A stretch of 5,674 bases of DNA from positions 1-5,674 of the forward strand of contig CALGRQ010000331.1 in assembly GCA_937880795.1 (NCBI GenBank), in the 5' to 3' direction. Positions 1-5,674 of the stretch are shown piece by piece. The first letter of the stretch is position 1, and every line of letters starts with the position of its first letter. Position numbers and translations under genes: made by a program. The stretch is from an uncultured Dyadobacter sp. GTDB lineage: Bacteria; Bacteroidota; Bacteroidia; Cytophagales; Spirosomataceae. Below the pieces are notes generated by a model that did no database searches, had not been told where the DNA came from, and saw only the letters and a program-made list of their open reading frames with translations.

Positions 1-287
1 GGTGCCGTCCGAATATAAGCGGGTGTCATATTGGGGATCACCTCTAGGGTCAAATTTAGATCCAAAACATTTGTCCCATTTTTGTTGACTGATATGTCAC
101 TGTTTTTTTTGTCTAAGAGCTGGATAACTTCATTAATTCTGGCAGTTCGATATCCCCTTCCGTCAATTGCGAGATTTTTGTAAAGATCGAACGCACAATC
201 TCTCTCTATTATCTGAAACTGTCCCGCTTTCATATTAGGTAGCAAAGCATGAATTCCTTTAAGACTTGTTTCCATCAGATCGCCCAT
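1..287 (-). CDS. Hypothetical protein, N-terminal part (runs off the left edge)
   Basis: I do not recognise this protein. Read on the minus strand from an ATG at 287-285 there are 95 uninterrupted codons to the window edge, beginning MGDLMETSLKGIHALLPNMK. The peptide is hydrophilic, has no signal peptide or membrane segment, and looks soluble, with charged helical-looking stretches (for example around INEVIQLLDKKN, residues 51-62). Codons favour purines in the first position, as real genes do, and 95 open codons is longer than expected by chance in DNA this AT-rich. An in-frame TGA at 296-294 limits this start; an alternative ATG lies at 275-273. The gene is divergent from the kinase gene at 538, so it is not part of that operon. 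The reading frame could be a chance ORF or part of a decayed gene: near the edge a second minus frame also reads open. Coding status is moderately likely; function unknown. Confidence 0.5.
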   Translation of the reverse strand, partial: MGDLMETSLKGIHALLPNMKAGQFQIIERDCAFDLYKNLAIDGRGYRTARINEVIQLLDKKNSDISVNKNGTNVLDLNLTLEVIPNMTPAYIRTA

Positions 288-293
288 CTCGAT

Positions 294-356
294 TCATTTG
301 TCAGAAGTAAGGTATACTTGAAGCAGTCTCGTTGTCAGGAGTAGGTTACTCATCAT
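294..356 (-). other. Short in-frame ORF directly upstream of the left-edge gene; possible broken 5' end
   Basis: Two consecutive ATG codons (356-354 and 353-351) open a 20-codon ORF, MMSNLLLTTRLLQVYLTSDK, which ends at TGA (296-294). It is in the same frame as the hypothetical gene starting at 287, with only two codons (ATC GAG) between the stop and that ATG. Read through, the sequence would be ...LTSDK-stop-IEMGDLMETS. The TGA is one base from TGG (Trp), so a nonsense mutation or a sequencing error that removed the true N-terminus is possible. The alternatives are a small leader peptide or coincidence. Nothing else supports translation of this stretch. Confidence 0.25.
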
Positions 357-537
357 GCAGAAGTTGGACAAGCGATTGATATGGTTATCCTCTTAAAAAC
401 AACTGTCAATAACAGTAAATATCAATAAGTCAACACTTGTTATTCGAAGTATTTTTTGATTGAAATCCTTATTCGCTGTCAAGGAATGCATGAAATTTGT
501 GATCATAACCCTTCATTCAATATAGCATATATACAAA
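357..537. promoter_or_regulatory. Divergent intergenic region with short inverted repeats
   Basis: This AT-rich stretch separates the leftward hypothetical gene from the rightward kinase gene and must hold whatever promoters drive them. It contains a 5-bp-stem inverted repeat ACTGT-CAATA-ACAGT at 402-416 and a shorter one, AACA-CT-TGTT, at 432-441. The word CTGTCAA occurs at 403-409 and again at about 476-482. Such dyads could be operator half-sites, but they are short enough to arise by chance. I found no good match to the Bacteroidota promoter pattern (a TTG near -33 with TAnnTTTG near -7): GAAATTTG at 492-499 resembles the -7 element but lacks a partner at the right spacing. Confidence 0.3.
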
Positions 538-3528
538 TTGTACAACCTTTTAAAATATATCCCTATTGTAATTGACAGAGCCAAAAATTGGGGCTTGCCT
601 AGAGGGTTAGTGAAAGCAGCACTCGGCTCACTGTGTCTTTTTCTATTGATAGCAACCAGCACTCACGCACAAAACCATATACTTCAAAAACTACCACTCT
701 TCCCTGATCGGCAGGACATACTTATCAATGGTCTTGCAAAAGATAGCCTTGGATTTGTATGGTTTTTACACAATTCTGAAATTTATCGTTACGATGGCTA
801 TCGCTCCTTGAACGTCTCGCGAACGATACCGGGTTATGATGTTTTGAACGATACGCCTCAAAAAATATTGGTTGACAAGCAAAACCGACTCTGGATTGCC
901 GGTCGGGAGCGCATTCGTTATCTGGACTTAAAAACTTGGAAAATTAATCACCTTGGAAATTCGTTCGTGTCGGCATCCCATGACAGAACGGTTTTATGGA
1001 TTAAGGAAATGCCCGATGGAGCAGTTATAACCGCATATCACAACGGTTACCTGGTCCTGTTTAAAGATGGCAAAGTGACGCTGATAAAGGTATTGTATGA
1101 AAAAAGTGTTAAAAGTAATATTCCAGTCCTTCCTCAATCGTGCACATTTTGGAAAGGTCAGTATCGTATAGGCACCTCAGAAGGCGCGATTTTCTCGATA
1201 AATCCCCAAAAAGGGAACAAAACAACATATCTGATTTTACCCGCAGTTCACCAAACCATTTCTAATTTAATTGCCCTGGACAACCGGCTCCTTATCGATG
1301 TACCTAACCAGGGCCTGTTTGCACTTGATGAGGGTGGTAAACTGACTACCGAGAAAATCGCAGGTATAAAATTCCGGGAAGACTTTAAGCACGTTTTTCA
1401 GGAAGGCCCTCTGCATCACGTATATGCCGACGCGGAACATATTTATGTTTTCGACAAAAATATGAGCATCCTTCAGACCATTGATGTAACAATAGGACAT
1501 CAGTATGCCCTGGTAGACAAGAACGAAATTATTCTCGGTGCCGATGATGGGGTATATATATTATATGAGAAACCACCGGGATTGTCGGAACTCGCTACCT
1601 GCAATACGGATCGAAAGAAAAGTGTGCGTGGCTTGTATGTCTTTAAGGATGGAGGAATATTTTTGGGAAGTTACGGGGGGGCTGGATATATAGACGTTTC
1701 TGGTCAGTGCCACGCCATTGATAATATTAAAAATGCTTACTGTATTTTACCCCTGAATGATTCTGAATTGTTGATTGGAACGGAAGGTGGCTTTCTTAAA
1801 GTGTTTGACAGGCGTACGCTGGCAATTCGAAACCACCCTTTCATTTTACATGATGAAGTCGAAAATAAATTTCCTCATAATTTCCCGTCCTCGGTGCTCT
1901 CCTTGGCACAAACAACAGAGCATTATTTAATAGGCAGCACCAAAGGGCTTTGGTCCATGGATAAGGTAACGCTTAAATTGCATCCTATTGAAATCAAACT
2001 GGATGGAATATCCGTACCCAACTTACAGATTAGACAAATACTGGAGTCTGGGACAGCATGGTTGGTTAGTACTCAACTTGGCCTATATAAGGTTGAAAAA
2101 GACGGGCGCGCTAAAAAACTATTTCCTACGCAGGGAAGTATAGGGACTTATAAAACTGTTTTGTCCCGTGATACACTCTGGCTAGCCACACAAGGTAAAG
2201 GACTAGTAGCTATCGACAAAAACGGATCAATACTCAAAAGCTGGACACAATCTGAGGGACTCAGCGCCAACACCGTTTTCAGCCTCGAGATCGTCAATGG
2301 ATTTATAATGGCGGGTACAGCCGATGGCTTGTCTCTCATTCAGAATGGGCGTATACGGCGCATTACTGAGAAGGAAGGATTAATACATGCCGAGTTTAAC
2401 TCCGCCGCCTCCTACTGGGATGCCCCGCGCAGACGGGTGTATATGGGGGGTATCAAGGGGTATACAATTCTTGAGACCAATAAACTCCAAATCATGTCCA
2501 AGGTTGCGCAGAGTTATGTAACGGAACTACATATAGCGTCCTCATCTCATCCTTATACCAAGAAGGACTTTACCAGACCCTACGCTGGCAATGGAATGAT
2601 CGAACTGAATTCGGATGAAAGTATTGTTGGGCTCTATATGGGATCACCCGCACACTACCGTACCAATGTCGCCATCCAGTATTCATTTAAAGACGGTGGT
2701 TGGCAAACTTTGCAGCCCAGTCAGTTTATTTCTTTAATCGAACCTTCTCCGGGTTTATACCCCATTCATTTTGAAACCACGGGTTCTGGACTGGATGTAG
2801 GACCTAGCGCGATCTGGATCCAAAAATTACCTAATTTTTATGAAACCTGGTGGTTCATCATGCTGATGGTGCTAATGCCCATTGCAGCCGTGGCACTTTG
2901 GTATCGCAATAAGTTTCTGAAAGTGGAAAGAGAGCAACAAATACGAAATGGTATTGCCGAAGACTTACATGACGAAGTGGGCGGTTTATTAACGGGTATT
3001 TCCATGCAGGTAGAGTTATTACGGATGAAAGATCAACATTCAGCCAATCAACGACACGTGATGCAACTCTCCACCTTGAGTAAAGAAGTTTTACAGTCGA
3101 TGAATGATGTGGTATGGTCTCTTAATTCCAGAAATGACAGTTGGAGAAGCTTACTGGATAAGCTTATGGATTTTGGAAAACACCTCTTTGAAGCATCAAC
3201 AGCTGACTTTTCTATGCAAATAACAGGCACTGTTCCTGATAAACTTTCTCAACAAGAACGACAGACTGTATATTTACTGATTCGAGAGTTACTCAACAAT
3301 GCGTGTAAACATGCAAGAGCTACAAATGTTGTATTGACTTTTACTTTTGACAAACATATTACCGTTACTGTTTCTGATGATGGTTGTGGCTTTGATACAG
3401 ACAGTAGATATTCTGGCAACGGTATTAAAAATATGAGAAATCGGGCGCTGTCTATTCATGGAAATTTAGACATTCGGTCATCTTCGGCAGGTTCAACAGT
3501 TTGCCTGCACTATACTCCCAAAGTTTAA
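538..3528 (+). CDS. Membrane sensor histidine kinase with periplasmic propeller and Y_Y_Y domain (HisKA_3 type)
   Basis: This is a sensor kinase of the Bacteroidota 'two-component regulator propeller' class. Numbered from the TTG at 538, it has a hydrophobic signal segment (about 28-40, likely cleaved after THA, residue 44), then propeller repeats through about residue 650. Reg_prop-like blades are clearest at 62-87, 104-130 and 577-645, the last with the typical NSAASY...GGIKGYTI pattern. A Y_Y_Y-like beta domain follows (about 690-765), then one membrane helix (771-789). The cytoplasmic kinase has the H-box DLHDEVGG with phospho-acceptor His811, a HATPase N-box (RELLNNACKHA, 916-926), a G1 box (DDGCGFD, 947-953) and a G2 box (GNGIKNM, 960-966). 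It is not a hybrid: no receiver or AraC domain is fused. The ligand is unknown. There is no in-frame ATG start. TTG 538, TTG 595 and GTG 610 are options; GTG 610 gives a compact signal peptide (MKAALGSLCLFLLIATSTHA) and may be the true start. The kinase ends four bases before the response regulator gene, which is its evident partner. Confidence 0.95.
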   Translation: MYNLLKYIPIVIDRAKNWGLPRGLVKAALGSLCLFLLIATSTHAQNHILQKLPLFPDRQDILINGLAKDSLGFVWFLHNSEIYRYDGYRSLNVSRTIPGYDVLNDTPQKILVDKQNRLWIAGRERIRYLDLKTWKINHLGNSFVSASHDRTVLWIKEMPDGAVITAYHNGYLVLFKDGKVTLIKVLYEKSVKSNIPVLPQSCTFWKGQYRIGTSEGAIFSINPQKGNKTTYLILPAVHQTISNLIALDNRLLIDVPNQGLFALDEGGKLTTEKIAGIKFREDFKHVFQEGPLHHVYADAEHIYVFDKNMSILQTIDVTIGHQYALVDKNEIILGADDGVYILYEKPPGLSELATCNTDRKKSVRGLYVFKDGGIFLGSYGGAGYIDVSGQCHAIDNIKNAYCILPLNDSELLIGTEGGFLKVFDRRTLAIRNHPFILHDEVENKFPHNFPSSVLSLAQTTEHYLIGSTKGLWSMDKVTLKLHPIEIKLDGISVPNLQIRQILESGTAWLVSTQLGLYKVEKDGRAKKLFPTQGSIGTYKTVLSRDTLWLATQGKGLVAIDKNGSILKSWTQSEGLSANTVFSLEIVNGFIMAGTADGLSLIQNGRIRRITEKEGLIHAEFNSAASYWDAPRRRVYMGGIKGYTILETNKLQIMSKVAQSYVTELHIASSSHPYTKKDFTRPYAGNGMIELNSDESIVGLYMGSPAHYRTNVAIQYSFKDGGWQTLQPSQFISLIEPSPGLYPIHFETTGSGLDVGPSAIWIQKLPNFYETWWFIMLMVLMPIAAVALWYRNKFLKVEREQQIRNGIAEDLHDEVGGLLTGISMQVELLRMKDQHSANQRHVMQLSTLSKEVLQSMNDVVWSLNSRNDSWRSLLDKLMDFGKHLFEASTADFSMQITGTVPDKLSQQERQTVYLLIRELLNNACKHARATNVVLTFTFDKHITVTVSDDGCGFDTDSRYSGNGIKNMRNRALSIHGNLDIRSSSAGSTVCLHYTPKV

Positions 3529-3532
3529 GGCG

Positions 3533-4180
3533 ATGACAAAAAAAATAAGATTAGGCATTCTTGAAGACGTAGGTGTTATTCGTTCTACCCTTACTGATTT
3601 TTTTGAAAATGACTCCGAGTTTGAATTATCCATCACAGCCAGTGATGCAGAAGAGGTATTGGAGTATGATGATATCCCATTACTGGATCAACTTTTATGC
3701 GATATTAGTTTGCCGGGTAAATCTGGAATAGAGCTGGCCTGGATGTTGAAGACGAAATACCCTCATCTCCAGATCATCATGTTTACGGTTTTTAAAGATG
3801 ACGATAAGATATTTGATGCCATTCGTGCGGGGGCGGATGGTTATCTGTTAAAAAGCGCTTCTTTGGTTGAACTCCGAAAGGCCTTGCTTGATGTGGCAGC
3901 GGGAGGCTCAGCAATGAGCCCGGCCATTGCTCGTAGAGTGATGGATTTTTTTAAGCCAACTTCCGCCCTGCCTGCTTCTGGTGTTGAGTCGCTTACCGAA
4001 CAGGAAAAGCAAATTGTTCGCCATATCCTCGATGGCCACAACAACCGGGTTATTGCCGATTTGATGTGTATTAGTATAGACACCATCAAATATCATATTA
4101 AAAAAATATACAAAAAATTACAGGTAAACAGTAGATACGAATTGGAGCGAACCTCTCCTCGTAATCTATTTAGTAGTTAG
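3533..4180 (+). CDS. NarL/FixJ-family response regulator (receiver plus LuxR-type HTH)
   Basis: This is the cytoplasmic DNA-binding partner of the upstream kinase. The receiver domain spans about residues 4-122. It has the acidic pair Glu11-Asp12, phospho-acceptor Asp57 in LLCDISLPGKSG, Thr85 in IIMFTVFKD, and Lys107 in GYLLKSAS, so all switch residues are present. After a short linker, a LuxR-type HTH runs from about 153 to 205 (LTEQEKQIVRHILDGHNNRVIADLM... then SIDTIKYHIKKIYKKLQ as the recognition region). A short tail ending in NLFSS closes the 215-residue protein, a normal length for the family. The ATG at 3533 lies four bases after the kinase stop, with AAGG overlapping that stop, which indicates co-transcription and perhaps translational coupling. 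Phosphorylation at Asp57 is expected to promote dimerisation and DNA binding. Its targets are not shown by sequence; the palindromes upstream of the next gene are candidates. Confidence 0.96.
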   Translation: MTKKIRLGILEDVGVIRSTLTDFFENDSEFELSITASDAEEVLEYDDIPLLDQLLCDISLPGKSGIELAWMLKTKYPHLQIIMFTVFKDDDKIFDAIRAGADGYLLKSASLVELRKALLDVAAGGSAMSPAIARRVMDFFKPTSALPASGVESLTEQEKQIVRHILDGHNNRVIADLMCISIDTIKYHIKKIYKKLQVNSRYELERTSPRNLFSS

Positions 4181-4212
4181 TGCCTCCTAATACCCAACCC
4201 TCAAAATTATCC

Positions 4213-4269
4213 CATCCTAACGGATGAAGCAAAATACCTTCCATCCGCCTTCATGGAGGTTTGCTCCTC
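4213..4269 (+). promoter_or_regulatory. Cluster of overlapping small hairpins after the response regulator gene; possible weak terminator
   Basis: Several short stems overlap here. CATCC-TAAC-GGATG (4213-4226) is a 5-bp stem with a four-base loop. CGGATG (4221-4226) can instead pair with CATCCG (4242-4247). ATGAAG (4224-4229) can pair with CTTCAT (4249-4254). A further slipped hairpin lies at 4255-4269 (GGAG/CTCC or GAGG/CCTC), followed by a broken T-rich stretch. The first three pairings compete for the same bases. The position, 33-89 bases after the regulator stop codon, fits transcription termination or mRNA 3'-end structure, but there is no clean T-tract, so a classical terminator is not claimed. 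Confidence 0.3.
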
Positions 4270-4300
4270 TATACTGTTTTGGATTTATTTCTCCCTCTTA

Positions 4301-4312
4301 GACAGGCCTGTC
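4301..4312. promoter_or_regulatory. Perfect 12-bp palindrome upstream of the surface-protein gene
   Basis: GACAGGCCTGTC reads identically on both strands. It stands out as GC-rich in an AT-rich intergenic region and ends 119 bases before the ATG at 4432. A dyad of this size suits a dimeric DNA-binding protein, for example a LuxR-type response regulator such as the one encoded just upstream. Binding is inferred, not shown. Confidence 0.4.
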
Positions 4313-4323
4313 AATCGGTATAA

Positions 4324-4343
4324 AACTACCCGGGTGGGTAGTT
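4324..4343. promoter_or_regulatory. 8-bp-stem inverted repeat upstream of the surface-protein gene
   Basis: AACTACCC-GGGT-GGGTAGTT forms a perfect 8-bp stem with a four-base centre, 11 bases after the 12-bp palindrome and 88 bases before the ATG at 4432. On the plus strand no T-tract follows, so it is unlikely to terminate rightward transcription. On the minus strand TTTTA follows, but no leftward gene reads into it. An operator is the more natural reading. The TACCC/GGGTA arms loosely resemble the arms of NarL-type sites, but the spacing is not the known 7-2-7 arrangement. Confidence 0.45.
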
Positions 4344-4431
4344 ATCTAGGAACTATTACTACTTTATATTTACAACAATTTCAGGCGCAACTACATGCCC
4401 GACTACCTCATACATATACTAAAATTATCTT

Positions 4432-5674
4432 ATGAAAAAACCTCTCCTTCTCACCCTACTGCTGTTTATCACAACATTTACCGCTTTTTCCCAGTTTATT
4501 ACCACCTGGAAAACAGACAACGCGGGCACTTCACAAAGTGATCAAATTCAACTCCGTATTAATGGTACAGGTTATGAGATTTATTGGTGGCTGAAGAGCG
4601 ATTCAACGGGGATAAATGGTACAGAAGTTGCTTCTGGAGACAATTTTACACTCTTGCTTCCACAACCAGGTGTTTATGGAGTCTCCATCAGCAAAGGCGA
4701 TGGAACACTCAATTTTATTCGATTCAATAATACAGGTGATAGGCTCAAACTACTGGAAATTAACCAATGGGGTAACAATCCATGGAAGAGCATGTATTCT
4801 GCCTTTTACGGTTGTGCTAACCTAACTATTTCTGCGACAGACAGTCCGGACCTTGCGCAGCTAAGCGATTTGAGCAGCATGTTTCGGGCTTGTAGCAATA
4901 TAGAACGAATACCTGGCATAGAAAACTGGGATGTAAACAATGTAACCAATATGAGCAATATGTTCAATACGGTCACCTCATTTAACCAGTCTATTGGTCA
5001 ATGGGATGTTAGCAACGTAACCAATATGGCCGCTATGTTTCTTGGGGCTACCTCGTTTAACCAGTCTATTAGTCAATGGTCTGTAGGTAAAGTAACCAAT
5101 ATGGTTGGTATGTTCAATACGGCCACCTCGTTTAACCAGTCTATTAGTCAATGGGATGTAAACAAGGTAACCGATATGACTGCTATGTTCTATGGAGCAA
5201 CCTCGTTTAACCAGCCTCTTAGTGGATGGGACGTAAGCAACGTAACCAATATGCAATCTATGTTTTCTGGCGCCACCTCGTTTAACCAGTCTATTAGTCA
5301 ATGGAATGTCAGCAACGTAACCAGTATGAACAATATGTTCAGTAGGGCCTTCTCGTTTAACCAGCTTATTGGTCAATGGGTTGTTAGCAAAGTAACCAAC
5401 ATGAATTATATGTTATATCAGGCCACCTCTTTTAACCAGTCTATTAGTGGATGGGATTTAAGCAACGTAACCAATATGAGTTTTATGATGGACTTATCAG
5501 GTACCGATTGTGCCAATATAACCTATACCCTTCAAGGATGGGCGGCTAATCCGCTAACACCCAATAACATTACCTTGGGAGTAAGTGGTATTAATTACGC
5601 TACTGAGGCCAATGATGCGTTAAATATTTTAAGAACTCAAAAAGGTTGGACGATTAGTATTGGTTCAGAAGTAG
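4432..5674 (+). CDS. Secreted BspA-family leucine-rich-repeat surface protein (DUF285 repeats), 3' end beyond the window
   Basis: The first 414 codons are present with no stop before the right edge. The final GTAG is codon GTA plus one base, not a stop. A signal peptide (MKKPLLLTLLLF..., cleavage probably after residue 20, AFS before QF) shows Sec export; there is no lipobox cysteine. The mature N-terminus FITTWKTDNAGTS and the following beta-rich domain (about 21-140) match the usual start of Bacteroidota BspA-type proteins. Residues 157-356 are eight 25-residue repeats of the form TSFNQSISQWDVSNVTNM..MF..A, the DUF285 / 'bacterial surface protein 26-residue repeat' pattern. The segment after them (LQGWAANPLTPNNITLG...KGWTISIG) is the family's standard cap. 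Such proteins are generally cell-surface or secreted and are linked to adhesion in some species; the role here is unknown. A C-terminal type IX secretion signal may lie beyond the edge. No Shine-Dalgarno is visible, which is normal in this phylum. Its regulation by the upstream two-component system is only a positional inference. Confidence 0.95.
   Translation, partial: MKKPLLLTLLLFITTFTAFSQFITTWKTDNAGTSQSDQIQLRINGTGYEIYWWLKSDSTGINGTEVASGDNFTLLLPQPGVYGVSISKGDGTLNFIRFNNTGDRLKLLEINQWGNNPWKSMYSAFYGCANLTISATDSPDLAQLSDLSSMFRACSNIERIPGIENWDVNNVTNMSNMFNTVTSFNQSIGQWDVSNVTNMAAMFLGATSFNQSISQWSVGKVTNMVGMFNTATSFNQSISQWDVNKVTDMTAMFYGATSFNQPLSGWDVSNVTNMQSMFSGATSFNQSISQWNVSNVTSMNNMFSRAFSFNQLIGQWVVSKVTNMNYMLYQATSFNQSISGWDLSNVTNMSFMMDLSGTDCANITYTLQGWAANPLTPNNITLGVSGINYATEANDALNILRTQKGWTISIGSEV
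4900..5499 (+). repeat. Tandem array of eight 75-bp units encoding the DUF285 repeats
   Basis: Units begin at 4900 (divergent in its first half), 4975, 5050, 5125, 5200, 5275, 5350 and 5425, with exact 75-bp spacing and no indels. Each unit encodes 25 residues. TTTAACCAG is unchanged in the seven units from 4975 on, and GTAACC is unchanged in all eight, even though both include freely synonymous positions. The segment 4960-5029 matches 5110-5179 at about 63 of 70 bases with a 150-bp shift, suggesting a two-unit duplication. Variation is concentrated in the last third of each unit (the residues around MF). Confidence 0.95.

Noticed and set aside
2..88. 28-codon plus-strand frame open at the left edge and ending at TGA
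   Set aside because: It is short, lies opposite the longer and more gene-like minus-strand frame, and has no recognisable motif.
492..499. GAAATTTG as a possible -7 promoter element for the kinase gene
   Set aside because: The nearest TTG elements (about 460 and 456) are too far upstream for the usual spacing.
3841..4096. Two minus-strand open frames inside the response regulator gene
   Set aside because: Both are antisense to a complete and conserved receiver-HTH protein with all key residues.
4365..4372. TATATTTA as a possible -7 promoter element for the surface-protein gene
   Set aside because: It matches TAnnTTTG except at the last base, but no TTG lies about 19-21 bases upstream, and such AT-rich words are common here.
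4253..4435. 60-codon plus-strand ORF whose TGA overlaps the surface-protein ATG (ATGA)
   Set aside because: It spans the palindromes and intergenic hairpins, has no recognisable composition or domain, and the ATGA overlap is readily explained by the ATGAAA start of the downstream gene. A coupled leader is not excluded but has no support.
4978..5376. 132-codon open frame on the minus strand across the repeat array, itself with a repeated TNRLVKRG motif
   Set aside because: It is the antisense shadow of the 75-bp tandem repeats: a period divisible by three keeps one antisense frame open. The plus-strand protein is a clear family member.
1..5674. Mobile element, CRISPR array or phage signature
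   Set aside because: No transposase, integrase, terminal inverted repeats or spacer-repeat pattern was seen. The only regular repeat is the coding 75-bp array, with no unique spacers.

Overview
The window looks like ordinary chromosomal DNA of a Bacteroidota bacterium, probably of the Cytophagales/Flavobacteriia type. Three things point there: a sensor kinase with a periplasmic two-component-regulator propeller and a Y_Y_Y domain, a secreted BspA-type repeat protein with the mature N-terminus (FITTWKTDN...) typical of that phylum, and AT-rich translation starts with little or no Shine-Dalgarno signal. No species can be named from the sequence.

Layout: (1) Positions 1-287 on the minus strand hold the first 95 codons of an unrecognised protein that runs off the left edge. 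The 63 bases upstream of it form a short in-frame ORF separated from it by a single TGA. (2) Positions 357-537 are a divergent intergenic region with short inverted repeats and no convincing promoter match. (3) Positions 538-3528 (+) encode a non-hybrid membrane histidine kinase with a periplasmic propeller. (4) Four bases later, 3533-4180 (+) encode its NarL/LuxR-family response regulator; the two are almost certainly one operon. (5) Positions 4181-4431 form an intergenic region with overlapping small hairpins just after the regulator gene, a perfect 12-bp palindrome and an 8-bp-stem inverted repeat. (6) From 4432 to the right edge (+) lies the first 414 codons of a secreted BspA-family leucine-rich-repeat protein (DUF285 repeats), carrying a regular 75-bp tandem array.

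How they may work together: the propeller senses an unknown signal in the periplasm, the kinase domain phosphorylates the response regulator at Asp57, and the regulator's HTH binds DNA. The two palindromes between the regulator gene and the surface-protein gene make that surface protein a candidate target, but this is inference from position only. No mobile element, CRISPR array, tRNA or rRNA was seen. I did not find a clear novel system. The points most worth checking are the DNA-level homogenised repeat array, the palindrome pair in front of it, and the uncertain or broken starts of the two divergent genes at the left.
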